This document shows positions 10,320 to 20,089 of a DNA stretch of 64,000 bases, piece after piece. Position numbers and translations under genes: made by a program. How positions within the stretch are numbered: the first letter of the stretch is position 1; every line of letters starts with the position of its first letter. This stretch comes from Methyloversatilis universalis FAM5. GTDB taxonomy: Bacteria > Pseudomonadota > Gammaproteobacteria > Burkholderiales > Rhodocyclaceae. Under the pieces are notes generated by a model. That model did not search any database. It saw only the letters and a list, made by a program, of their open reading frames with translations, and was not told the DNA's origin. The DNA lies in NCBI RefSeq assembly GCF_000214035.2, contig NZ_AFHG01000059.1:1-64000 (forward strand), written 5' to 3'.

Positions 10320-11342
10320 TTAGCAATAGGCCGAACAGCCTAGCGCCTCATCCAGTCTCGCCACCCGTTCGGCGTCCGAGCGGGCAAGACGGTCCCGCAT
10401 TTCCCGGGCCGCATCCGCCGCGCCTGTCCGGGCGTGCGCCAGCGCAAGATGGAACAGCACGTCCGGATGGTCGGGGGCGATTTCCTGGGCGCGCAGCAGC
10501 AGTGGCAGGGCTTCGTCCGGTCGACTGTCGCGTACCAGGGCGACGCCGGTCTGATGCCAAGCGTCGGCGTTTGACGGTTCGGCGCGGGTCCAGGCCTGGC
10601 CCAGTGCGGCTGCCTCGTGCCAGAGGGCGCGGGCGGTCAGCCGGGCGACACGCAGGAACCACGGCTGTCCGTCATCCGGCTGTTCCCACAGCGCCCGTCC
10701 GTCAAGTGGCGCGACATCCGCCTCCGGCCGGGTGCGCAGCCTGTGTATGAGGTCCGCGGGCATCGCGAAATAGCCGCCGCTGTGACCCGACGCGAGGAAG
10801 GTGGTGACGCCGATCAGGCGCCCCTCGGCGTCGAACAGCCCGCCGCCGCTGCCGCCCAGACCGAAGCCGCTGGAGGTTTCGAGTACCGCGCTGCCGTCGT
10901 GCGGATGCAGGGTGGCGACCCGGCCGGGCGCGAAGAACGCTTCGATGCCGCCCGAGTAACCGTAGTAGAAGGATGTTTCGCCCGGCTTCACGGTGGCCGC
11001 GTCGCGCAGCGTCACCGAACGCAGCGGCATCGCCGCGGTGCGCAGCAGGCAGAGGTCGTTCGCCATGTCGGCCTTCTGCCCGAACACCGGAAACACCAGC
11101 GGCCCCTTGGCCACCTCGATGCGTACCGCCTGCCGGGTGACGTGGCAGTTGGTGATCACCTCGTTTTCGGCCACGACGACGCCTGACCCGAAGTAGCCCT
11201 TGCCCGCCTCGTTGGCGACCCGCACCTGCACCACGCTCATCGACAGCCCGGTGTAGAAGGCCGAGCCGAATTCGGTGGCGGAGCCCCCGGCGAAAACCGG
11301 CGCGGCGGCGGACAGCAGCAGACTGACGAACAGGGGGCGCAT
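10320..11342 (-). CDS. Exported trypsin-like serine protease with C-terminal TPR-like repeats
   Basis: A 340-residue exported protein with a cleavable signal peptide (MRPLFVSLLLSAAAPVFA). The protease fold is recognisable by its triad: His67 in ITNCHV, Asp96 in MANDLCLL and Ser165 in GLGGSGGGLF. About residues 225-330 form alpha-helical TPR-like repeats (AWHQTGVALVRDSRPDEALP, then HPDVLFHLALAHARTG). AAGGA stands 8 bases before the ATG. It is the first gene of the leftward protease-tpsB-tpsA cluster, so processing or quality control of the adhesin in the periplasm is a reasonable inference, but no substrate is known. Confidence 0.85.
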   Translation of the reverse strand: MRPLFVSLLLSAAAPVFAGGSATEFGSAFYTGLSMSVVQVRVANEAGKGYFGSGVVVAENEVITNCHVTRQAVRIEVAKGPLVFPVFGQKADMANDLCLLRTAAMPLRSVTLRDAATVKPGETSFYYGYSGGIEAFFAPGRVATLHPHDGSAVLETSSGFGLGGSGGGLFDAEGRLIGVTTFLASGHSGGYFAMPADLIHRLRTRPEADVAPLDGRALWEQPDDGQPWFLRVARLTARALWHEAAALGQAWTRAEPSNADAWHQTGVALVRDSRPDEALPLLLRAQEIAPDHPDVLFHLALAHARTGAADAAREMRDRLARSDAERVARLDEALGCSAYC

Positions 11343-11404
11343 GGGCGAATTCCTTCGACGGCCGGTGGACGACCGTCTTGGGAGCCGGCAAGGCTGCCGG
11401 AAGT

Positions 11405-11968
11405 TCAGTTGCCGTCGACGCTTTCGCCCGTGACGAAGAAGGCGCCTCCGGCCACGTGGTGCAGGGTACGCAGCGCCTCGTCCTCAGGACGGAAATGCCA
11501 GCGCCCGCCGCTGAATACCCGGTCGTCCGCCGAGGCGGCCACCACTTCGCCGATGAACAGGTCGTAGCGGGACTGGTTGTGCGGCTCCGGCACCACTCTG
11601 CATTCGAGCCAGGCGAGGCAGTCTTCGATCAGCGGTGCGGCGACCTGGTCGCCCGCGAAGTGATGCAGCCCGAGCGGACCGAACTTGTCACCGTCGCGCC
11701 CGCTCCGGTTGCCGACCGCGACGGTGGCGGAGAGCAGCGCCCGTGGCGGCACGCTGATCGCGAATTCGCCCGATTGCTCGATCAGTTCGCGGGTATAGGT
11801 GGCCTTGTCCAGCACCACCAGTATTTTTGGCGGATCGAAATCGAGCGGCATGCACCAGGCCGCGGCCATCACGTTGTGGCGGTCGCCGGCCGCTGCACCG
11901 ACCAGCACGGTGGGGCCGTGATTCAGCAGGCGGTAGGCCTGTGCGAGCGGGACAGCCTGCCGGGCCAT
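11405..11968 (-). CDS. Flavin reductase-like (split-barrel FMN-binding) protein
   Basis: A 187-residue protein of the flavin reductase / FMN-binding split-barrel family. Family features are NVMAAAWCMPLDFDPPKI near the N-terminus, then a stretch equivalent to TRELIEQSGEFAISVPP, and a C-terminal GEVVAASADDRVFSGGRWHF. The open frame extends upstream of 11968, but that part reads as Arg-rich out-of-frame sequence of the PEP-CTERM gene, so MARQAVPLAQ is taken as the start. Members reduce FMN/FAD for monooxygenases or act on small substrates. No partner oxygenase is adjacent. It ends 63 bp before the protease gene on the same strand. Confidence 0.8.
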   Translation of the reverse strand: MARQAVPLAQAYRLLNHGPTVLVGAAAGDRHNVMAAAWCMPLDFDPPKILVVLDKATYTRELIEQSGEFAISVPPRALLSATVAVGNRSGRDGDKFGPLGLHHFAGDQVAAPLIEDCLAWLECRVVPEPHNQSRYDLFIGEVVAASADDRVFSGGRWHFRPEDEALRTLHHVAGGAFFVTGESVDGN

Positions 11969-11979
11969 GCGGCGTCCGG

Positions 11980-12597
11980 TCAGCGGCGGCGCGCCCGCGC
12001 CGCGCCGATCAGCGCGAGGCCGCCGAGCAGGCTGGCCCAGCTTGCAGGCTCCGGCACCGGTGCAGCTGCGGCGAAGGTACGGAAGCTGAAATCGAAATTG
12101 TTGAACGCCGGATTGTCGGCGTAGATGGCACCACTGGTCACGCCTGCGTACAGACGGCCGCGCAGGTAGTCGGCATTCGTGCTGCCGGCGAAACCTACGC
12201 CGTTGTCCTGACTGGCGCTGGTCGAGAAGGTGAGGAAGTAGGTGCGCTCCGGCACGACGGACTGGATGTCCCAGAACACATCGACCCAGCTGCTGCCGGC
12301 ACCGCTTGCAACGCCGGTGCGCAGCGGGGCGCCGCCGGCGGTCGGCTTGTCGGCCCACAGATCTATCCTGATTTCTGCGCTGGCACTGCCCGGTCCGGTC
12401 AGCAGCAGACCTGCGCCCACGATGTTGTCCGCGCTCGGTTTGAAAGACTGGCCAAGGTAGCTCTGGGTGATGAAGGCCATCACGATGGAATCACCCGGAT
12501 TGAAGTTCTGGTCGAGGGTCGTGGCGGTCGATGCCATGGCGCCGGACGAGGTGGCGGCGATCGTTGCGGACAGCAGAATTCCACGTAGCGTCATCAT
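11980..12597 (-). CDS. PEP-CTERM exported protein
   Basis: A 205-residue exported protein of unknown role. The N-terminus is a signal peptide (MMTLRGILLSATIAATSSGAMA). The C-terminus carries a full PEP-CTERM sorting signal: VPEPASWASLLGGLALIG followed by a basic tail ARARRR. The middle is beta-rich and resembles other PEP-CTERM proteins with a choice-of-anchor style domain. By family knowledge it is recognised and cleaved by an exosortase, which must be encoded elsewhere in the genome. A good sigma-54 promoter lies about 90 bp upstream. PEP-CTERM genes of related floc-forming bacteria depend on RpoN with PrsK/PrsR. Confidence 0.88.
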   Translation of the reverse strand: MMTLRGILLSATIAATSSGAMASTATTLDQNFNPGDSIVMAFITQSYLGQSFKPSADNIVGAGLLLTGPGSASAEIRIDLWADKPTAGGAPLRTGVASGAGSSWVDVFWDIQSVVPERTYFLTFSTSASQDNGVGFAGSTNADYLRGRLYAGVTSGAIYADNPAFNNFDFSFRTFAAAAPVPEPASWASLLGGLALIGAARARRR

Positions 12598-12686
12598 TCC
12601 TAGCGCTCCTGAGGCAGGGTTCGGCGCTCGCCCGGTGAGCGGCGGCGACCAGTAGGGGTCAGATCATTAAAAACTGTAAAGCGTAA

Positions 12687-12702
12687 AGCATGTTCCGTGC
12701 CG
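12687..12702 (-). promoter_or_regulatory. Probable sigma-54 promoter of the PEP-CTERM gene
   Basis: On the minus strand the sequence reads CGGCACGGAACATGCT. It has the invariant GG and GC elements separated by 10 bases and matches TGGCACG-N4-TTGCW except at two positions. The start codon of the PEP-CTERM gene is about 90 bp downstream. Confidence 0.6.
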
Positions 12703-12801
12703 TTTGCGGGCATGCAGCGACTTCACAGGGGTTTGCGCGCACCGGCCATCCATCCTGCCCGTGCGCGCTGGGCTGCCTGTAAAGAAAACCGACGCGCCGG
12801 C

Positions 12802-14577
12802 CTACTTGCCCCAGCTGTCCTTCAGCGTGACCGCCCGGTTGAACACCGGTCGGCCGGCGACCGAGTCCACCCGGTCGGCCACGAAGTAGCCGTGGCGCTC
12901 GAACTGGAACTTGTCGTCTGCGACCGCGGCCGCCAGGCCGGGTTCGACGAAGGCCTGCACCGACCGGACCGAATCCGGATTCATCACGGTCAGGAAGTCG
13001 CGGCCGCCAGCGTCCGGGTGCGCTTCGGTGAACAGCCGGTCGTACAGCCGCACTTCGGCCGACAGGCCTTCGGCCACGCTCACCCAGGTGATGACGCCCT
13101 TCACCTTCACGCTGTCCGCGCCCGGGGTGCCGCTCTTGGTGTCCGGCACAAGGGTCGCGAGCACCGCGGTGATGCGGCCGTCGGCGTCCTTCTCGCAGCC
13201 GGTGCATTCGATCACGTAGCCGTACTTCAGCCGCGCCCTGTTGCCCGGGAACAGGCGGTGGTAGCCCTTGGGCGCCTCTTCCATGAAGTCTTCGCGCTCG
13301 ATCCACACTTCGCGCGTCAGGTTGAAGCTGCGCGTGCCGCGTTCCGGGTGGTGCGGATGCACCGGCGCGGAGCTGGGCTCGGCCTGTCTGTCGCCGAATA
13401 TCTCGTCCCAGTTGGTGAGCTTGAGCCTGAGCGGATCGAGCACCGCCATAGCGCGGGCGGCACGGCCGTCGAGGTCGTCGCGCAGCGCGCCTTCCAGCGT
13501 CGAATAGTCGATCCACGAATCGGCCTTGGACACGCCGATGCGCTCGGCGAACAGCTGCAGTGCCTCAGCGGTGTAGCCGCGGCGGCGCAGGCCGACGATG
13601 GTGGGCATGCGCGGGTCGTCCCAGCCGCTGACGTGCTTTTCGGTCACCAGCTGCATCAGCTTGCGCTTGCTGGTGACGACATAGGTCAGGTTCAGGCGGG
13701 CGAATTCGTACTGCTTGGGCAGCGGATGGGCCAGCAGGCCGCCTTCGGCCAGACGCTCCAGCACCCAGTCGTAGAACGGGCGCTGGTCCTCGAATTCCAG
13801 CGTGCAGATCGAGTGGGTGACCCCCTCGACCGCATCTTCCAGCGGATGGGCATAGGTGTACATCGGATAGATGCACCACTTGTCGCCGGTGTTGTGGTGA
13901 TGCGCGTGCTTGATCCGGTAGATGGCCGGATCGCGCATATTGATGTTGGGGCTGGCCATGTCGATCTTCGCGCGCAGCACCATCGCACCGTCCGGGTGCC
14001 TGCCGTCGCGCATTTCGCGGAACAGCGCCAGCGATTCGTCCGCCGGGCGGTCACGCCACGGCGAATTCGTGCCCGGCTCGGTCAGCGTGCCGCGGCTGGC
14101 GCGCATCTCGTCCGGCGTCTGCTGGTCGATGTAGGCGTGACCGGCGGTGATCAGGTATTCCGCCGCGCGGTACATGAAATCGAAGTAATCGCTGGCGAAA
14201 TAGAGCTGCGAGGCGCCGAAAGCGTCCCAGCCGAAGCCCAGCCACTGCACCGCTTCCTTGATCGATTCGACGTACTCGACGCTTTCCTTTTCCGGATTGG
14301 TGTCGTCGAAGCGCATGTGGCACACGCCGCCGTAGTCGCGGGCCAGACCGAAATTCAGGCAGATCGATTTGGCGTGACCGACGTGCAGATAGCCGTTCGG
14401 CTCCGGCGGGAAGCGGGTGCGGATCTTCGCCGGGTCGGGCTCGCCGGCCGCGTGGTGGGCGGCGTCGCCCGGGCTGCGCGCCCAGCGGCGGCTGGCGTAA
14501 GTGCCGTTGGCCAGATCCTTCTCGATGACGGCGCGCAGAAAATTCGAAGCCGGGGCGGGTGCGTTGCGTTCGGACAT
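12802..14577 (-). CDS. glnS: Glutaminyl-tRNA synthetase
   Basis: Charges tRNA-Gln with glutamine in the cytoplasm. The 591-residue protein shows the class I signature HVGH at residues 65-68 within FPPEPNGYLHVGHAKS, the DDTNP motif after it, and a KMSKS-type loop read as VTSKRKL. The anticodon-binding beta barrels occupy the C-terminal third. Compared with the E. coli enzyme there is an extra stretch of about 20 residues between the N-terminal helix (DLANGTY) and the catalytic start (IRTRFPPEPNG). It is followed on the same strand by a weak hairpin with a T-rich tail at about 12782-12801. Confidence 0.97.
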   Translation of the reverse strand: MSERNAPAPASNFLRAVIEKDLANGTYASRRWARSPGDAAHHAAGEPDPAKIRTRFPPEPNGYLHVGHAKSICLNFGLARDYGGVCHMRFDDTNPEKESVEYVESIKEAVQWLGFGWDAFGASQLYFASDYFDFMYRAAEYLITAGHAYIDQQTPDEMRASRGTLTEPGTNSPWRDRPADESLALFREMRDGRHPDGAMVLRAKIDMASPNINMRDPAIYRIKHAHHHNTGDKWCIYPMYTYAHPLEDAVEGVTHSICTLEFEDQRPFYDWVLERLAEGGLLAHPLPKQYEFARLNLTYVVTSKRKLMQLVTEKHVSGWDDPRMPTIVGLRRRGYTAEALQLFAERIGVSKADSWIDYSTLEGALRDDLDGRAARAMAVLDPLRLKLTNWDEIFGDRQAEPSSAPVHPHHPERGTRSFNLTREVWIEREDFMEEAPKGYHRLFPGNRARLKYGYVIECTGCEKDADGRITAVLATLVPDTKSGTPGADSVKVKGVITWVSVAEGLSAEVRLYDRLFTEAHPDAGGRDFLTVMNPDSVRSVQAFVEPGLAAAVADDKFQFERHGYFVADRVDSVAGRPVFNRAVTLKDSWGK

Positions 14578-14718
14578 GATGGGCAGCAGAGGACTCTGAA
14601 GATGGGTGTCGTTGCAAGGGCATGAGCGGCCGCCGGCAGGCTGTCCGCTCGATGCAGGGGCCAGGTCGCGGCCCGGCAGAAGAACACGATTCTAGCTGCT
14701 TGCTGGCGAAATTCAGGG

Positions 14719-14747
14719 TTGACAGCTTTTCCCTGCTTGCCTATGGT
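14719..14747 (+). promoter_or_regulatory. Sigma-70 promoter for the leuA leader transcript
   Basis: TTGACA at 14719-14724 and TATGGT at 14742-14747 are separated by exactly 17 bases. The expected start of transcription is at about 14754, right at the leader-peptide ATG (14755), so the leader mRNA could be leaderless. Confidence 0.65.
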
Positions 14748-14754
14748 CTTGTCC

Positions 14755-14838
14755 ATGCTCCCGCATCAGACCCAACTGCTGTCCCTCTCCTCGACGCTGC
14801 TCGCGTCGGGTCTGCTGCTGCGCCCCGCGCGCACATAA
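14755..14838 (+). CDS. leuL: leuA leader peptide, leucine-rich attenuator peptide
   Basis: A 27-codon reading frame with nine leucines, at positions 2, 8, 9, 11, 15, 16, 20, 21 and 22, including one LLL run near the end. It ends in TAA and is followed by two mutually exclusive hairpins. This is the classic design of a leucine attenuator: ribosome stalling at Leu codons when charged tRNA-Leu is scarce would favour the antiterminator and allow leuA transcription. No Shine-Dalgarno sequence is visible and the predicted transcript start nearly coincides with the ATG. The gene is too short for usual gene callers. Confidence 0.8.
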   Translation: MLPHQTQLLSLSSTLLASGLLLRPART

Positions 14839-14867
14839 AACTCCCCCCTCCTGTTGTGCTGTAGCTG

Positions 14868-14904
14868 CCTCCGGTCGATGGACCGGGAGGTGAATTCCGT
14901 TTTT
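14868..14904 (+). promoter_or_regulatory. leuA transcription attenuator (antiterminator and terminator hairpins)
   Basis: CCTCCGGTC (14868-14876) can pair with GACCGGGAGG (14881-14890) to give the antiterminator. The alternative is CGGGA (14884-14888) pairing with TTCCG (14895-14899) over a GGTGAA loop, directly followed by TTTTT (14900-14904), a short intrinsic terminator. The two structures share CGGGA and cannot form together. Confidence 0.65.
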
Positions 14905-14920
14905 CCGGAGCATTCCCGTC

Positions 14921-14998
14921 ATGTTCGAGCCGTTTCAACACATTCCGATGCTGCGACTGCGCAGCGGTTGTCAGGCCAGGAAACCCGTGGCCGCCTGA
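14921..14998 (+). CDS. Possible second upstream small ORF (25 aa) before leuA
   Basis: A 25-codon frame beginning MFEPFQHIPMLRLRS lies between the attenuator and leuA. CCGGAG lies 10 bases before its ATG, and the same CCGGAG-CCCGTC-ATG arrangement precedes leuA itself. Its end overlaps a hairpin with arms GTCAGGC (14970-14976) and GCCTGAC. There are only two leucines, so it is not an obvious second attenuator. It may be a chance frame. Confidence 0.3.
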   Translation: MFEPFQHIPMLRLRSGCQARKPVAA

Positions 14999-15046
14999 CA
15001 GCCCTGCATGCCGGCCACGTCTTTTCCCCATTTGCCGGAGCCCGTC

Positions 15047-16750
15047 ATGTTGAAGCAGCCGAATACCAAGTACCGCCCCGTTACCCCGATTCCGCTCGCC
15101 GACCGCCAGTGGCCGTCGCGCAGCATCACCCGCGCGCCGATCTGGATGTCGACCGATCTGCGCGACGGCAACCAGGCGCTGTTCGAGCCGATGAACGGCG
15201 AGCGCAAGATGCGCATGTTCAAGATGCTGGTCGACATCGGTTTCAAGCAGATCGAGGTCGCCTTCCCGTCGGCGTCCGACACCGACTTCAGCTTCGTGCG
15301 CACGCTGATCGAAGGCGGCCACATCCCGGACGACGTGACCATCGAGGTGCTCACCCAGGCGCGGCCGCACCTGATCGAACGCACCATCGAATCGCTGCGC
15401 GGCGTGAAGCGCGCCATCGTGCATGTCTACAACGCGACCTCGCCGACCTTCCGCCGCGTCGTGTTCGACATGAGCCGCGACGAAGTGAAGCAGCTCGCAG
15501 TCGACAGCACGCTGCTCATCAAGCGCCTTACCGACGCGCAGCCGGACACCGAGTGGACCTTCCAGTACAGCCCGGAAACCTTCACCGCGACCGAACTCGA
15601 TTTCGCGAAGGAGGTGTGCGACGCGGTGGTCGAGGCCTGGGGCGGCACGCCCGCGCGGCCGGTCATCCTCAACCTTCCGGCGACCGTCGAGATCGCCACG
15701 CCCAATCACTACGCCGACCAGATCGAGTGGATGCACCGCAATCTGGCGAACCGCGCGTCGGTCGTTCTCAGCGTGCATCCGCACAACGACCGTGGCACTG
15801 CGGTGGCGGCGGCTGAACTGGCGGTGATGGCCGGTGCGGACCGGATCGAGGGCTGCCTGTTCGGCCACGGCGAGCGTACCGGCAACGTGGACCTCGTGAC
15901 ACTGGCGCTCAACCTCTACACCCAGGGTGTCGATCCGGGCCTCGACTTCTCGCGCATCAACGACATCGCGCGCACGGTCGAACAGTGCACGCAGATTCCG
16001 GTGCATGCCCGCCATCCTTACGCCGGCGACCTCGTGTTCACCGCCTTTTCCGGTTCGCACCAGGACGCCATCCGCAAGGGCTTCGCGGCGCAGAAGCCGG
16101 ACGCGGTGTGGGAAGTGCCCTATCTGCCGATCGATCCGGCCGACGTCGGCCGCACCTACGATTCCATCATTCGGGTGAACAGCCAGTCGGGCAAGGGCGG
16201 CGTCACCTGGCTGCTCGAGAGCGAATACGGTGTCACGCTGCCGCGACGCCTTCAGGTCGAGTTCTCGACCGCGGTACAGCAGCTCACCGACAGCAGCGGC
16301 CAGGAAGTGCGTGCGGCCGACATCTGGAAGCTGTTCGCGCAGCAGTACTTCGAAACCACCGCGCCCTTCGTCTATGTCACGCATCACCTGCGCGAGGCGG
16401 GCGATGAACAGGGCATCGAGCTGGTGCTCCGGGTCGACGGCGTAGAGCGCACGCTGAGCGGGCGCGGCAACGGCCCGATCGCCGCCGCGCTCGACGCGCT
16501 CGGCGTGCCGGCGCGGGTGCATGATTTCGAGGAACGCGCGATCGGCCACGGCGCCGATGCCGCCGCCATCGCCTTCGTCGAATGCGTGATCGACGGCGTG
16601 CCGGGCACCACCTTCGGCGCCGGCATGCATCGCAACATCATCACCGCCTCGCTGCTCGCGGTGATCAGCGGCCTCAATCGCGCGGCCGGCAAGCTCGACG
16701 CCGGCGCACGCGCCGCCTTCACCGGCGGTCGCGCGCTCAGCGCCGGCTGA
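15047..16750 (+). CDS. leuA: 2-isopropylmalate synthase (long form)
   Basis: First committed step of leucine synthesis: condenses acetyl-CoA and 2-oxoisovalerate. The 567-residue long form contains the DRE-TIM signature near the N-terminus ([11 protein letters not shown]), the metal-binding [14 protein letters not shown] region, the [17 protein letters not shown] segment, and a C-terminal LeuA allosteric domain from about residue 430 that binds leucine. A frame-compatible ATG exists at 15008, but GGAG 6 bases before 15047 and the usual N-terminus [11 protein letters not shown] favour 15047. Expression is probably controlled by the upstream leader peptide and attenuator. Confidence 0.95.
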   Translation: MLKQPNTKYRPVTPIPLADRQWPSRSITRAPIWMSTDLRDGNQALFEPMNGERKMRMFKMLVDIGFKQIEVAFPSASDTDFSFVRTLIEGGHIPDDVTIEVLTQARPHLIERTIESLRGVKRAIVHVYNATSPTFRRVVFDMSRDEVKQLAVDSTLLIKRLTDAQPDTEWTFQYSPETFTATELDFAKEVCDAVVEAWGGTPARPVILNLPATVEIATPNHYADQIEWMHRNLANRASVVLSVHPHNDRGTAVAAAELAVMAGADRIEGCLFGHGERTGNVDLVTLALNLYTQGVDPGLDFSRINDIARTVEQCTQIPVHARHPYAGDLVFTAFSGSHQDAIRKGFAAQKPDAVWEVPYLPIDPADVGRTYDSIIRVNSQSGKGGVTWLLESEYGVTLPRRLQVEFSTAVQQLTDSSGQEVRAADIWKLFAQQYFETTAPFVYVTHHLREAGDEQGIELVLRVDGVERTLSGRGNGPIAAALDALGVPARVHDFEERAIGHGADAAAIAFVECVIDGVPGTTFGAGMHRNIITASLLAVISGLNRAAGKLDAGARAAFTGGRALSAG

Positions 16751-16772
16751 TGAAGGTCTGCACCGGCGGGCT

Positions 16773-18464
<1,692 letters not shown>

Positions 18465-18612
18465 TGCCCGTGCCTCCTCCAGACCGGTGCCGGTCACGCC
18501 AGGCCGGCGTGCCGATGTTGCGCCGCAGCGCCTGTTCGGCCTCCTGCGAGCCGGTCCGGCGTCTTCCGCGATGCCGGGTGACCCGAGTGGCCGGTCTTCT
18601 TCCGCCTGACGC

Positions 18613-18662
18613 GTTCATCAGTTGGTGAACACCTCTTCGGGTGCTTCATCAACTCGTCAAGC
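18613..18662 (+). promoter_or_regulatory. Candidate upstream activating sequences for the phenol regulator
   Basis: Two imperfect palindromes lie 75-125 bp upstream of the -24 box: GTTCATCAGTTGGTGAAC at 18613-18630 and GCTTCATCAACTCGTCAAGC at 18643-18662. Paired palindromes at this distance are typical binding sites for DmpR/XylR-type activators. The match to the published TTGATCAA core is only partial. Confidence 0.55.
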
Positions 18663-18708
18663 AGTGGACGGGAGGACTGTACTCTCGCCCACCCAAAACC
18701 GCCAAATA

Positions 18709-18719
18709 TCGAGATTTTT
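18709..18719 (+). promoter_or_regulatory. Shared 11-bp motif TCGAGATTTTT, copy 1
   Basis: The 11-mer TCGAGATTTTT lies 16 bases upstream of the -24 element of the first dioxygenase operon. The same 11-mer occurs in front of the second dioxygenase gene and, inverted, between the GntR gene and the lower-pathway operon. Confidence 0.5.
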
Positions 18720-18734
18720 ATCGATTATCGAGTA

Positions 18735-18750
18735 TGGCACGCTTCTTGGA
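18735..18750 (+). promoter_or_regulatory. Sigma-54 promoter of the dioxygenase/phenol hydroxylase operon
   Basis: TGGCACGCTTCTTGGA matches the -24/-12 consensus TGGCACG-N4-TTGCW at all but one base of the core. It lies about 120 bp before the dioxygenase ATG and directly faces the divergently transcribed sigma-54 activator gene. Confidence 0.85.
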
Positions 18751-18869
18751 TAGGAGAGGGTGCGGCTGACGGCTGCATCCGGTGTTTCGGCAAGCGCTCT
18801 CCTGCTTTCTGCTCTTCCGAATCGCTGGTGCGCCGCAGCACGCACCACACAACAAAGGAGGACGGAGAA

Positions 18870-19796
18870 ATGCCGATGACGGGCGTGCTGCGCCCGGGTC
18901 ATGTCGCGCTGCGCGTGACGGACCTGGAGGCCGCGGTAAAGCACTACGGGCAGGTACTGGGCCTGATCGAGACCGGGCGGGATGCCCAGGGCCGGGTGTA
19001 TTTCAAGGCCTGGGACGAACACGACCACCACAGCGTGGTGCTGCGTGCGGCGGAGGCGCCGGGCATGGACTACATGGGCTTCCGTGTGGACAGCGAAGCG
19101 ACGCTGGACCGTCTGGCGGCGGAGGTTGAAGGCAGCCGTCTGGCGAGCGATCTGCAGTGGGTGCCGGCGGGCGAGCACCTGCACACCGGCCGGCGCTTCC
19201 GCTTCACGGTGCCGACCGGGCATGCGATCGAACTGTTCGCGACCAAGGACAAGGTGGGCAACGGCCTGCCGGACGTGAATCCGGACCCGTGGCCGGATGG
19301 GCTGGTGGGCATGCAGCCGACCCGCTTCGACCACTGCCTGCTGTACGGCGACGACGTCGATGGGGTGGTGAAGCTGTTTACCGAGGTGCTGGGCTTCACC
19401 ATCGCGGAACAGGTGATGGCCGGTGACGTGATGGTGGGCGTGTTCCTGACCTGCTCGACCAAGCCGCACGACATCGCCTTCATCCGCAATCCGGAGAAGG
19501 GTCGCTTCCACCACTGCTCCTTCATCCTCGATACCTGGAACGACGTGCTGCGGGCGGCCGACCTGATCTCGAAGCACGACGTGTCGCTGGACATCGGGCC
19601 GACGCGGCACGGCATCACGCGCGGCGCGACGATCTACTTCTTCGACCCGTCGGGCAACCGCAACGAGGTGTTCTCCGGCGGCTACATCTACTACCCGGAC
19701 AAGCCCACGATCAACTGGACGGTGGAAGACCTCGGGCGGGCGATCTTCTATCACGACCGCAAGCTGAACGAAGCCTTTCTGAACGTGCACACCTGA
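18870..19796 (+). CDS. dmpB: Catechol 2,3-dioxygenase, copy 1
   Basis: Extradiol ring cleavage of catechol to 2-hydroxymuconic semialdehyde, iron(II)-dependent. The 308-residue protein has two vicinal-oxygen-chelate domains. The expected metal ligands are His155 (RFDHCLL), His215 (FHHCSF) and Glu266 (NRNEVF), with active-site His200, His247 and Tyr256, numbered close to XylE. AAAGGAGG lies 7 bases before the ATG. It stands at the head of the phenol hydroxylase operon, unlike the dmp operon where it follows the ferredoxin gene. It is about 96 percent identical in DNA to the copy at 45912, with five amino-acid differences near the C-terminus. Confidence 0.96.
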   Translation: MPMTGVLRPGHVALRVTDLEAAVKHYGQVLGLIETGRDAQGRVYFKAWDEHDHHSVVLRAAEAPGMDYMGFRVDSEATLDRLAAEVEGSRLASDLQWVPAGEHLHTGRRFRFTVPTGHAIELFATKDKVGNGLPDVNPDPWPDGLVGMQPTRFDHCLLYGDDVDGVVKLFTEVLGFTIAEQVMAGDVMVGVFLTCSTKPHDIAFIRNPEKGRFHHCSFILDTWNDVLRAADLISKHDVSLDIGPTRHGITRGATIYFFDPSGNRNEVFSGGYIYYPDKPTINWTVEDLGRAIFYHDRKLNEAFLNVHT

Positions 19797-19803
19797 GGCG
19801 GAC

Positions 19804-20046
19804 ATGGCGTCTGCATTCGATCCTTTCCGTAAGTACGTGCGCATCACCGCTGAGCGCGAGGACGGCTTCGTCGAGTTCGATTTCGCGCTCGGCGAGCCGG
19901 AGCTGTTCGCCGAAATGATGCTCACCCGTGCCGCCTTCGACGAGTTCTGCGCGGCGCAGGACGTGGTGCTGCTCGATGGCGGGGCCGGACAGCCTCCGGC
20001 GGTGGGCGCACGACTGAATGAAGTGCTGAACCGCGGCGCGCGCTGA
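19804..20046 (+). CDS. dmpK: Phenol hydroxylase assembly component P0
   Basis: An 80-residue protein matching DmpK, the small component thought to help assemble active oxygenase. Recognisable features are the start FDPFRKYVRI, the acidic segment EDGFVEFDFALGEPELFAEM, and the position immediately before the P1 gene. It begins 7 bp after the dioxygenase stop, so it is co-transcribed. There is no catalytic motif, as expected for the family. Confidence 0.85.
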   Translation: MASAFDPFRKYVRITAEREDGFVEFDFALGEPELFAEMMLTRAAFDEFCAAQDVVLLDGGAGQPPAVGARLNEVLNRGAR

Positions 20047-20089
20047 GCGCGACCACGGGCGTCAATAGAACACATCCGAGGAGACTGGC

